A stretch of DNA of 8,304 bases from Candidatus Fermentithermobacillaceae bacterium (GTDB taxonomy: Bacteria > Bacillota > Sulfobacillia > Fermentithermobacillales > Fermentithermobacillaceae). Shown here in pieces: positions 1 to 6,919 of the stretch. The translations under genes and the position numbers were made by a program. The notes under the pieces were generated by a model. The model was not told the DNA's origin and searched no databases. It saw only the letters and a program-made list of their open reading frames with translations. How positions within the stretch are numbered: the stretch's first letter is position 1; each line of letters starts with the position of its first letter. The DNA lies in the NCBI GenBank assembly GCA_012842105.1, contig DUTL01000270.1:1-8304 (forward strand). Direction: 5' to 3'.

Positions 1-110
1 AAAAGTGGCGAATCAAGAGATTCAATAACCGGATCTGAGCTATCACCGGAGATGTCTATTAGTTGTTCATTCAGTGTTACTGACTTGATCCCGGTACTAG
101 GCCCGTTCAT
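1..110 (-). CDS. Partial inverted copy of the phosphoesterase upstream segment
   Basis: On the minus strand a frame is open from about 134 to the window edge, with an in-frame ATG at 110-108. From residue 8 it encodes IKSVTLNEQLIDISGDSSDP and continues to match the peptide read in the opposite direction from 133-222. The centre of the palindrome also reads sensibly in this frame (KVLIENMNGPSTG just before the shared part). That suggests the minus strand carries the more upstream part of a sister copy. There is no convincing ribosome binding site before the ATG. It may be a fragment of a diverged paralogue, a copy from another strain, or an artefact. No function can be given beyond its identity to the segment preceding the phosphoesterase domain. 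Confidence 0.3.
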   Translation of the reverse strand, partial: MNGPSTGIKSVTLNEQLIDISGDSSDPVIESLDSPL

Positions 111-222
111 GTTTTCAATTAGGACCTTGCCGGATCAAATCAGTAACACTGAATGAACAACTAATAGACATCTCCGGTGATAGCTCAGATCCGGTTGTTG
201 AATCTCTTGATTCGCCACCTTT
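1..222. repeat. Large near-perfect inverted repeat (87-nt arms, 40-nt centre)
   Basis: Positions 5-91 are the reverse complement of 132-218, with two mismatches (26 against 197, 84 against 139). The match runs on through 1-3 and 220-222 after one more mismatch at 4/219. The 40-nt centre (92-131) is not repeated. The right arm lies in the open reading frame of the phosphoesterase, and the left arm read on the minus strand gives the same peptide. Of the three differences one is synonymous (Lys AAA/AAG), one conservative (Val/Ile) and one Pro/Leu. This could be a genuine inverted duplication of a gene segment or a fold-back chimera at a contig end. It is too long and too clearly coding to be a terminator. 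Confidence 0.9.
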
Positions 223-1672
223 GCCTAATGGCGCAACAGGCATTCCCTTGAAACAACTGGTGATCACAAAGCCTGCCCAGGGCACTTACGACCTGGTTAT
301 CGAACCAAAGGCCACAGGCACCCTTGAACCCGGGGCCACAGCTTTTGAGTTTGCCGTGTTCGGCGACAGCCAGGGGCGCAATTCAATCCTCGGCAAAGTG
401 ATTGAAGGCGTAAACACAGAAGACATCGACTTCGTGGTACACCTGGGAGACATGGTCCCGTCAGGCAAGCAATCAGAATACGATGCATTCTTTGAAACCA
501 TGGCTCAGCTAAAGTGCCCGTATTACGCAGTTCCCGGTAATCATGATACCCGGGGAGACGGCCCAAACATATACATGCAACATTTCGGCCCCATGGAATA
601 CTGCTTTGACTATAGGGGCCACCGTTTTGTTTTCGTCAACAGTAGTGAAGCAGTTCTTACAGATTCCCAGTTGGATTGGCTTGAAACGGTGCTTGGCGAA
701 GGTGTGCCCGGCTTGATTTTCATGCACGTACCCGCCTTGGACCCCAGGGGCGATGACCATGCATTTGTAGATCAAGAATCTGCGTCTAGGTTTGTTGACC
801 TGGCAACAACTCCTGAGTACAGGGTAAGGGCAGTGTTCTCAGGACATATCCACATGTTCCATGAAAGACATAAACCGGTTCAAAGTACTGATGCAGGAGC
901 TGTCATCCACGAAACGGCAGACAGCCTCCAAGAAACTCAACAGGCTGAACCAGACTCCGGGCAAACAGCCGGGCAACCGGATGAGCAACCGGCGACCTCA
1001 GTGCCGGAAGAGCTGCCTGAACGCCAGGTGCTCTTCGCTACAAGCGGCGGTGCAGGGGCAGGATTATACGAAGTGCCTGAAAAAGGCGGATTCCACCACT
1101 ACGTTGTGGTAAAAGTCAGCGATGAGGCCGTTTCACTGGAAGTACGAAAAATCAAAGCGCCCGAACAAGCGCTGGATCTGGTTATCTTAGGCAAACATCC
1201 GGGGGAAATAGTTCTCACTCCGGAAGAACTTGAAGCCATGGCTAACCGGGAAAGCAGAAGTTCATTCCAAAACCAATTTGGGAACTACAGGGGTGAAGGA
1301 ATTTACGGCGGAATTCCCGTAAGAGACCTGGTTGAATTGTGCGGCGGAATGGACGAACAGGACGAACTGGTAGTATATGCGTCAGATGGCTATTCACAAG
1401 TTTATGCTTACCAAAACGTTTTTCCTGAGACTGCAGGCTGGCACGACATACAAGGTGACATGATTCTTGCAATAACCATGGACGGGCAGCAACCGCCCGA
1501 GTGGGGTGAAGGCTACAGAATCTTGTTCCTCCCGGAAGACGAGATATACGACAACGAAGACTGTGCAAAGACTTCGGTAGAAGGCCAGGGTTGGAACCTT
1601 TATGCATCTGCCGGAGCCAGGTGGGTAAAACACGTAGCCAGATTGGAGGTCCGCAAATGCCAGAGCAAGTAA
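221..1672 (+). CDS. Metallophosphoesterase with C-terminal SUOX-like domain, 5' end uncertain
   Basis: This is a calcineurin-like metal-dependent phosphoesterase. Counting from the TTG at 221, the five metal-site blocks are in order: FGDSQ (48-51, Gln where the family often has His), LGDMVPSG (75-82), GNHD (106-109), MHVP (168-171) and GHIH (208-211). A Gln/Thr/Pro-rich insert follows (about 218-268), then the FATSGGAGAGLY strand (272-283) that commonly closes this domain. Residues about 320-480 resemble the sulfite-oxidase/molybdopterin-binding-like fold (GGIPVRDL, ASDGY, MILAITMDG, WVKHVARLEV), without a clear cofactor cysteine. The TTG at 221 has no ribosome binding site and the frame is open back to 101, through the right arm of the inverted repeat, so the true start and any signal peptide are missing. 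The last 16 nt overlap the next gene, implying translational coupling. The substrate is unknown; a phosphorylated cofactor outside the cell is a guess from context. Confidence 0.85.
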   Translation: MPNGATGIPLKQLVITKPAQGTYDLVIEPKATGTLEPGATAFEFAVFGDSQGRNSILGKVIEGVNTEDIDFVVHLGDMVPSGKQSEYDAFFETMAQLKCPYYAVPGNHDTRGDGPNIYMQHFGPMEYCFDYRGHRFVFVNSSEAVLTDSQLDWLETVLGEGVPGLIFMHVPALDPRGDDHAFVDQESASRFVDLATTPEYRVRAVFSGHIHMFHERHKPVQSTDAGAVIHETADSLQETQQAEPDSGQTAGQPDEQPATSVPEELPERQVLFATSGGAGAGLYEVPEKGGFHHYVVVKVSDEAVSLEVRKIKAPEQALDLVILGKHPGEIVLTPEELEAMANRESRSSFQNQFGNYRGEGIYGGIPVRDLVELCGGMDEQDELVVYASDGYSQVYAYQNVFPETAGWHDIQGDMILAITMDGQQPPEWGEGYRILFLPEDEIYDNEDCAKTSVEGQGWNLYASAGARWVKHVARLEVRKCQSK

Positions 1673-2832
1673 CAATTGAACCCACGCCAAACCAGATCAA
1701 GAAGCCCTACAAGTTCTCAAACCGGGACCTTCTCATAATTGCAATACTGAGTGGGCTCGGCGGAGTAATGAGTACCTATATAGGTTATCTTGGAAACCTG
1801 ATAAACCACATATTGGGAGTGCCGTTCGGGGCAGGCCAGTTTCTTGCGGGCTTGCATGTCATTTGGATCATGCTTTCAGCAGGCCTGGTAAGACAAACAG
1901 GAGCTGCCACAGCATGTGGCCTCCTCAAGGGAATTGTGGAACTCCTTACAGGCAGCACACATGGCTCCATCATCGTGGTTGTCAGCTTTGTGCAAGGCCT
2001 GTTGGCAGACCTGGTGCTCGCAGCCATGAAGAAGCGCAACCCCATGACCTTCGGGATCGCAGGCGGCGTAGGGACTGCCGCAAATGTCATCGTGTTTCAA
2101 CTGGCATACTTCTCAGGGGCCAGAATTAGCTACCTGCTTTTAATGACAGGCGTGTCATTCTTGTCAGGCGTGCTGTTTGCAGGGCTCCTCGGCCTGAGCG
2201 TCCTGGACACTCTAAAGCAGATACGGCCTATTAGATCAGGAACCTTGTTCAATCCAGAAACGGAACAGCCGGGCTATGGGGTTTCAGCAACCGCCAACCA
2301 GGCATCAACCGGTAAGGGCTCAGCAAGGCACGCACCGGCCAGCCAAGCGTCAGCCCGGCAAACGCCGGAATCAAAAAGGTTTTTCCGGATCTTCACGGCC
2401 ATAGTCATAGTAGCCTTTCTTGCAGGTTCCGTGTATTACTTTGCCACTATCTATGAATTTCCGTGGAAGGGCGCTCAGTGCAGCATTGAAGGAAACGTGG
2501 AAAATCCAATGTCTTTTAATCTGGCTCAGTTCAGAGAAGCCGAAACCACTATCGTGGCTGAACTCACCGGCCAGGTAACCCATGTTCCTCCCCAGGAGTA
2601 CACAGGCATCCCGGTAAACTTTATTCTCAAACAAGCCAAGCCCAAACCTGGAGCAAAAACACTCTATGTAGTGGCAACTGACGGCTACAAAGTCGAGTTT
2701 GAGTTGGAGACAGTGATTAAAGACGACAATATGCTTCTCATTTTGGAAGAAGACGATACCCTGAGGCTCATAGCAGCGGAATATGCAGGAGGTTACTGGG
2801 TCAGGCAAGTAAGCGCGCTCGTAATCGAGTGA
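1657..2832 (+). CDS. YkoE-like ECF transporter S component fused to a SUOX-like domain
   Basis: This is probably the substrate-binding membrane subunit of an energy-coupling-factor importer. The ATG at 1657 is chosen because GGAGG at 1645-1649 lies seven bases upstream; the frame opens earlier but without such a site. The product is 391 residues. Residues about 22-185 form six hydrophobic segments with a YkoE-like pattern (FSNRDLLIIAILSGLGGV, KGIVELLTGSTHGS, SFVQGLLADLV). A Ser/Ala/Gln-rich linker spans about 195-242, then a seventh membrane segment (about 244-264). Residues about 275-391 form a compact domain with YTGIPVNFIL, VATDGY, DNMLLIL and YWVRQVSALVIE, resembling the C-terminal domain of the upstream phosphoesterase. 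If S-component termini are cytoplasmic as usual, the seventh segment puts this domain outside. Known YkoE proteins act in thiamine or hydroxymethylpyrimidine uptake; substrate here is inferred only. It lies in one operon with its neighbours. Confidence 0.8.
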   Translation: MPEQVTIEPTPNQIKKPYKFSNRDLLIIAILSGLGGVMSTYIGYLGNLINHILGVPFGAGQFLAGLHVIWIMLSAGLVRQTGAATACGLLKGIVELLTGSTHGSIIVVVSFVQGLLADLVLAAMKKRNPMTFGIAGGVGTAANVIVFQLAYFSGARISYLLLMTGVSFLSGVLFAGLLGLSVLDTLKQIRPIRSGTLFNPETEQPGYGVSATANQASTGKGSARHAPASQASARQTPESKRFFRIFTAIVIVAFLAGSVYYFATIYEFPWKGAQCSIEGNVENPMSFNLAQFREAETTIVAELTGQVTHVPPQEYTGIPVNFILKQAKPKPGAKTLYVVATDGYKVEFELETVIKDDNMLLILEEDDTLRLIAAEYAGGYWVRQVSALVIE

Positions 2833-3005
2833 AACATTCCGGCTCAATGGCAAACCGTCCAGGCCGGGCCACCCCCGACTTGCCGGTACGGCCCTGCCCT
2901 GCTTCAATAGTCGTAAACGATCATTAGGTAGGCGTTGTGTGAAATGCCGGTCCAGGTTCTTGGCATACTGAGCCAGGTTCCGCAACACGGTGGAAAGGTG
3001 GAAGG

Positions 3006-5720
3006 TTGTTGCCCCCTCTTGTCAAGGTTAAAGGCCTGACTTTCAAGTATGTCACAGCAAAGGTGCCTGCACTGCAAGACATATCTTTCAGTGTCAACAA
3101 GGGCGAGTTCGTGTGCATAACAGGCCCGAGCGGTTGCGGCAAGTCAACCCTGGCCCTTACCCTCGCCGGGTTCATACCCCATATGTACCGCGGCAACTTG
3201 GAGGGAGACGTTTTTGTTGACGGCCATAACACAAGAGACATGTCACCTGGAGCCCTTGCAGGAACAGTGGGCCTGGTACAGCAAGACCCGGAAGCTCAGT
3301 TGTGCACTTTGACGGTGATTGACGAAGTAGCATTCGGGCCGGAAAACTTGTGCCTCCCTCAGAAAGAAATCCGAGGCCGTGTAAAATGGGCTTTGGCCGC
3401 CACAGGCGCCACAAACTTGTTGCACAGAAATGTTTATACTCTTTCAGGCGGAGAGAAACAGCGTGTTGCCATTGCTTCAGTGCTTGCCATGACTCCCAAA
3501 CTCCTTATTCTGGATGAACCCACTGCGAATCTAGACCCAAGAGCCACCGCCAGGATCCTTGATATTATTCAATCGCTACGCCACGAAAGGGATATGGCAA
3601 TCATAGTAATCGAACACCGACTGCATAAACTTCTTCCTTATACCGACCGGTTGATAACAATGGATCAAGGAAGAATCATAGAAGACAGTGCGCCCGATCA
3701 AATGTTTGTTTCCGCGGCATACAATGCCGGCCATGCTGGCAGGGGCCAGAGTTGTGCCAAACATGAAGGTGATGAAAGTGATACAGGTGATACAGGTGAT
3801 ACAGGTGATACAGACGATGCACGTGATACAGACGATACAAGTTATGTAAATGATGCAAGTGATGCAGACACTGTAGGCTATCAAGGTGACGGAGCCGCTG
3901 AGAAACAGGCAGTGGACGCACGTGATACGCGGTCCGGTGCAGTGCCTGCAATCAAAGGGCAGCCGTACAGCATGCTTTCAGTTTCAAACCTTACAGTTGA
4001 GTACGATGGCAGAAAAGCACTGGACAATGTGAGCTTTAGCCTGTATCCAGGTGAGATAGTCGCGGTAATGGGCGACAATGGAAGCGGTAAAACCACCCTG
4101 CTCTCGGCCCTGTTGGGCCTGATCCAACCAACCACAGGGACCATTGAGTTTTACGGCAAAGACATATCTGGCCTGCGTATAGCCGAAAGGGCCAGTGTTA
4201 TGGGGTTGTCGTTTCAGAATCCCAACCATCAGATCACCGAAAGCACTGTATGGCAAGAAGTTGAACTTCCAAGGCTGAATTTTGGGGTACGGCCTGACGT
4301 AGCGCTTCCTCCAACTTCCCCCGCATCAGATTCGAACGATCAAAGCGCCGCTCGCGGTACACAAAGCAAAACACGCAAGCTACATAGAATACAGGGCAAT
4401 GAAAATCAACGGCCCGAACCGGAGCTGAGCCGGCTCTTGTTAGACTTCGGCCTGTCAGAACACGAGGATCAGAATCCATTTGCATTGAGCCACGGCCAGA
4501 AGAAGAGGCTGAACATTGCGTCTTTGCTGGGTTACATGCCCCATGTGCTTCTGCTTGATGAACCTATGGTAGGGCAAGATCCTGCAAGGCAATCGATAAT
4601 AGTCAAAAAACTCTGTGAGTTCAGCGAAGGTGGGGGCCTTGTCATCATGGTTTGTCATGAACCTTCGACGATCTCCAGGTGCTGTACGCGGGCCTTGTTC
4701 TTTCAAGCGGGAACGCTCCTGGTAGATGAGCCATTGAACAGCGCCTTCGCCGCGTTCGGGGCCATGGGCAGAACGGAATACCTGCCGCCTGCGTTGCATC
4801 CAGCGTGTTCGGCTGAACCTCGATCCGGTAGGCCCGGGTGCCGGAGCGGTAAGCCGCGCACCGGAATTCTCCCGGCCAACCAAGAGCTTGTAGAATCAGC
4901 CGGCGCTGCGGCACCGGGTACCGGTACCGGTACCGGGCTGTTCGGACTGGGATACGTACCCGGACGAAGCTTGCTGCACCAAATGAACCCCCTGGTAAAG
5001 ATGGTGTTGCTTGCAGCTTTTACTATCACGGTATTTGCAGTGAAGTTCTTGCCCTGGCAGTTTATCCTGTTCCTTTTGATGCTTTCCGGTTACGGGTTAG
5101 CCGGCCTGGGGCCTGGTTTCTTCGTTAGTAAGGCACGTATGATCCTTAGATTTTGCTTCTTCATCCTCTTGATCCAGGTGATTTTCTGGCATGAAGGGCA
5201 CATCGTCTGGTTCTTCAGCATTGCAGGGCTGCGGATCTCTGTTTGGAGTGAAGGCTTGATAAGAGGTGCCGGCATATCCCTTCGGTTCCTCAATGTAGTA
5301 GGTTCAAGTTACTTATTTGTGTCGGTGACAAACCCCAATCAAATGGCATATGCGCTTATGCAGTCAGGACTTCCTTATAGATACGGTTTCATGCTGATTA
5401 CGTCTCTCAGGTTTATCCCGTTGTTCAACCTGGAACTCACCCAGATCAGAAACGCTCAAATGGCCAAGGGAATCGACCTTCAGGACAAGTCCCTGAAAGG
5501 CCTGGCCAGGCAAGTCAGGCACACGTTTCTTCCCCTTCTGGTGTCGGCGCTTGAGAAAGTAGACGCTCTGACAATGTCTATGGAAGGAAGGGCTTTCGGG
5601 CTGCATCCTACGAGAGCATACAGAGTGGCTCACCGGGTGTCGAAAAAGGACGCTTTATTTCTAACTGTGGCGCTGGCTGTTCTGGCCTGCTTAATGGCTG
5701 TATCTCTGATCTCCCGTTGA
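3006..5720 (+). CDS. Fused ECF transporter ATPase-ATPase-T component (YkoD-YkoC type)
   Basis: This single 904-residue chain holds the whole energising module of an ECF importer. ATPase 1 (about 6-228) has Walker A GPSGCGKST (40-48), Q-loop VQQDP (91-95), signature LSGGEKQR (146-153), Walker B LLILDEP (166-172) and switch His204. A low-complexity linker of about 90 residues (230-320) follows. ATPase 2 (about 322-585) has Walker A GDNGSGKTT (356-364), Q-loop FQNP, an insert at about 428-472, the altered signature LSHGQKKR (494-501), Walker B LLLDEP and His551. After a second linker (about 586-645, with Thr-Gly repeats) comes an EcfT-like membrane domain with the coupling motifs AKG (820-822) and MEGRAFG (859-865). 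Start is TTG at 3006 or 3009, with AAAGGTGG at 2994-3001; no ATG is in frame upstream after the stop at 2940. The 173-nt gap after the S component shows no terminator or recognisable riboswitch, so co-transcription is likely. Confidence 0.9.
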   Translation: MLPPLVKVKGLTFKYVTAKVPALQDISFSVNKGEFVCITGPSGCGKSTLALTLAGFIPHMYRGNLEGDVFVDGHNTRDMSPGALAGTVGLVQQDPEAQLCTLTVIDEVAFGPENLCLPQKEIRGRVKWALAATGATNLLHRNVYTLSGGEKQRVAIASVLAMTPKLLILDEPTANLDPRATARILDIIQSLRHERDMAIIVIEHRLHKLLPYTDRLITMDQGRIIEDSAPDQMFVSAAYNAGHAGRGQSCAKHEGDESDTGDTGDTGDTDDARDTDDTSYVNDASDADTVGYQGDGAAEKQAVDARDTRSGAVPAIKGQPYSMLSVSNLTVEYDGRKALDNVSFSLYPGEIVAVMGDNGSGKTTLLSALLGLIQPTTGTIEFYGKDISGLRIAERASVMGLSFQNPNHQITESTVWQEVELPRLNFGVRPDVALPPTSPASDSNDQSAARGTQSKTRKLHRIQGNENQRPEPELSRLLLDFGLSEHEDQNPFALSHGQKKRLNIASLLGYMPHVLLLDEPMVGQDPARQSIIVKKLCEFSEGGGLVIMVCHEPSTISRCCTRALFFQAGTLLVDEPLNSAFAAFGAMGRTEYLPPALHPACSAEPRSGRPGCRSGKPRTGILPANQELVESAGAAAPGTGTGTGLFGLGYVPGRSLLHQMNPLVKMVLLAAFTITVFAVKFLPWQFILFLLMLSGYGLAGLGPGFFVSKARMILRFCFFILLIQVIFWHEGHIVWFFSIAGLRISVWSEGLIRGAGISLRFLNVVGSSYLFVSVTNPNQMAYALMQSGLPYRYGFMLITSLRFIPLFNLELTQIRNAQMAKGIDLQDKSLKGLARQVRHTFLPLLVSALEKVDALTMSMEGRAFGLHPTRAYRVAHRVSKKDALFLTVALAVLACLMAVSLISR
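3762..3887 (+). repeat. Degenerate in-frame 9-nt tandem repeat coding a linker
   Basis: About 14 consecutive 9-nt units lie here. Three are exact copies of gatacaggt (3780-3806); the others are variants such as gatacagac, gatgcaagt and gatgaaagt. They encode Asp-Thr-Gly-like triplets (DTG, DTD, DAR, DAS) in the linker between the two ATPase domains. Exact copies in the centre with diverged ones at the edges suggest repeat expansion by replication slippage followed by drift. Because the unit is a multiple of three, gain or loss of units keeps the frame. Confidence 0.85.
4917..4936 (+). repeat. Short ggtacc tandem repeat in second linker
   Basis: Three exact 6-nt units ggtacc followed by gg encode a Gly-Thr-Gly-Thr-Gly run (residues about 638-644) just before the T component of the fused transporter. 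The unit is self-complementary, so the tract is also a perfect local palindrome. It keeps the reading frame whatever the copy number. Confidence 0.8.
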
Positions 5721-6608
5721 TGCGTTGTAGGGCCGGACTGCTGCGTTGTCACATACGGCTGCCTCCGGTACATCCTTCACCAGGCCACAGAAGCCTTCTT
5801 TCTGAAAGATTGCAAGTTTCTTTTGGATTATGTGCTTCTGGCGAGGCCGCCGGGAAGCAACTACCTTCATTGAAGAAGCGATCTCTTCTTGTATTCGGCG
5901 GATATCCTTGTATCCCGACAATTGCGTGTATGCCTCGATAAGTTCCCGGCACAAACCCACTTTCTCCGCAGTGAACATTGGATGTGTATCCAGTATTGAA
6001 CAGCATATTTCACCAATATCTGCTGCCGGGTCTCCCTCTCTTGCTTGCTCAAAATCAACGCCTACAACAAAACAAGTGTCCGGCCCGGCAGTGGAATACG
6101 TGTCCCGCCCAGGCCCGAAACGAGCGCCAGGCCCAGGCTTCTTTTCAGACACGATGAAGTTCCTCAGGATTGAATCGCCCCGGAGCAGAGTAGTGCCCCT
6201 TGAAGCAGAGAACCGGCCATGGAACCCTGAATACCACTGCGCAAGGGCTCTCATGTACATACCAGGGGTTTCCCTGCCCAGAGAAATGTCCTGGTTCAAA
6301 ACATCGCACAAGTTCTCTCCCGGAACATACTCAATGAGAAGGGCTGCCCCATTGGGCTCACAGTACTCCCCCAGGAGTTCAGGCACTCTTACGATAGGCT
6401 CGCCATGCCGCAACACACTTGCTTTTTCCAGCACAGATCGTTCCAGGGGCAACCTGTGTCTCAGCTCAGGCGAGTATATCTTAACGATACACTGAGAACC
6501 ATCTCTCATCAGCGCCCTGAACACCTTGTTTCGCCGGCTGGCAAGCCTGACAGCGCGTTTGACTCCAACAGCCTGGAGAATCGTAGATACATCGTCTTCT
6601 TGCGGCAT
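5691..6608 (-). CDS. APH-fold (aminoglycoside phosphotransferase-like) kinase family protein
   Basis: This 305-residue protein has the layout of the APH/choline-kinase/thiamine-kinase superfamily. A probable ATP-binding lysine lies in IVKIY (Lys43) and a partner Glu at about 57. The hinge-like LLIEYVPGENL is at 90-100. The catalytic loop RGDSILRNFIV (143-153) has Arg in place of the usual first His but keeps Asp145 and Asn150. VGVDFEQAREGDPAADIGE (183-200) supplies the metal-binding Asp185 and the typical DP..D segment. A Gly/Pro-rich loop (158-177) separates the last two. The ATG at 6608 is preceded on the minus strand by gtgagg at a suitable distance. The gene is convergent with the fused transporter, overlapping its 3' end by 30 bp. 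The family phosphorylates small alcohols, sugars or antibiotics; the substrate cannot be read here. A vitamin kinase fits the neighbouring transporter, as inference only. Catalytic loss is possible because of the His change. Confidence 0.75.
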   Translation of the reverse strand: MPQEDDVSTILQAVGVKRAVRLASRRNKVFRALMRDGSQCIVKIYSPELRHRLPLERSVLEKASVLRHGEPIVRVPELLGEYCEPNGAALLIEYVPGENLCDVLNQDISLGRETPGMYMRALAQWYSGFHGRFSASRGTTLLRGDSILRNFIVSEKKPGPGARFGPGRDTYSTAGPDTCFVVGVDFEQAREGDPAADIGEICCSILDTHPMFTAEKVGLCRELIEAYTQLSGYKDIRRIQEEIASSMKVVASRRPRQKHIIQKKLAIFQKEGFCGLVKDVPEAAVCDNAAVRPYNASTGDQRYSH

Positions 6609-6850
6609 ATGAATTCCTCACTTCAGTCAGTGGTCCTTTGGTGATCACTCATCAAGTTCAACCCGCCGTTCGTTGCAAGTACCGGCAGGCCGCTGGCTCA
6701 ATCAATTTTAACCCAACCTGAATATCCAGTGTAGGTTAGTTTATACGGCGATGACAAAATACAGCTCAGCAATTCATAAACTTGCTCTCAACAAGCAGGA
6801 ATATTGCTGTCTGCGCAGAATATCATCTACAGGAAAGGAGGTGGTGCCGG
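6609..6850. other. Intergenic region with stacked inverted repeats
   Basis: This gap lies between the divergent kinase gene and the short plus-strand ORF. An inverted repeat pairs cagcaat (6767-6773) with attgctg (6803-6809) and encloses a smaller cttg/caag pair (6781-6784, 6792-6795). The self-complementary ctgcgcag follows at 6811-6818. The last bases carry the ribosome binding site of the next ORF. A promoter for the kinase should lie at the left on the minus strand, but no convincing -35/-10 pair is visible in either direction. Confidence 0.4.
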
Positions 6851-6910
6851 GTGATTGATCCACAAGGGCTGCTCGGCGCCTCTAATCCCAGCGGGAGGGC
6901 CGCCGGGTAG
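6851..6910 (+). CDS. Possible 19-residue peptide ORF with very strong RBS
   Basis: A GTG at 6851 begins a 19-codon frame (MIDPQGLLGASNPSGRAAG) that stops at TAG 6908-6910. Upstream, AAAGGAGGTG at 6834-6843 is a ten-base perfect complement to the usual 16S rRNA 3' end, with GGAGG ending nine bases before the GTG. An intrinsic terminator begins ten bases after the stop. This spacing suggests a short self-contained transcript encoding a small peptide. It could instead be a structured small RNA in which the purine-rich segment does something else. The peptide has no membrane segment and no recognised family. No homologue is known to me. Confidence 0.4.
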   Translation: MIDPQGLLGASNPSGRAAG

Positions 6911-6919
6911 CGCCAATCC

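Noticed and set aside
1242..1700. A 152-codon minus-strand frame
   Set aside because: It is antisense to the end of the phosphoesterase gene and has no recognisable domain.
2833..3005. A riboswitch or internal promoter between the S component and the fused ATPase gene
   Set aside because: The 173-nt gap is GC-rich with short repeats, but no TPP-type core, no strong hairpin with a T run and no clear promoter could be recognised.
3762..3887. CRISPR-like array
   Set aside because: The units are 9-nt contiguous coding repeats without spacers.
3576..3951. Minus-strand open frames rich in His-Leu-Tyr or Ile-Thr-Cys repeats
   Set aside because: They are the reverse reading of the 9-nt coding repeat in the fused transporter gene; the plus-strand frame carries clear ATPase motifs.
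5830..6495. A 221-codon plus-strand frame
   Set aside because: It is antisense to the kinase-like gene, whose minus-strand product has recognisable catalytic motifs and a proper start; this frame shows no family features.
6834..6870. Minus-strand resemblance to the 3' end of 16S rRNA (CACCTCC followed by TTT)
   Set aside because: The match is confined to the complement of the ribosome binding site; the upstream 16S helices are absent.
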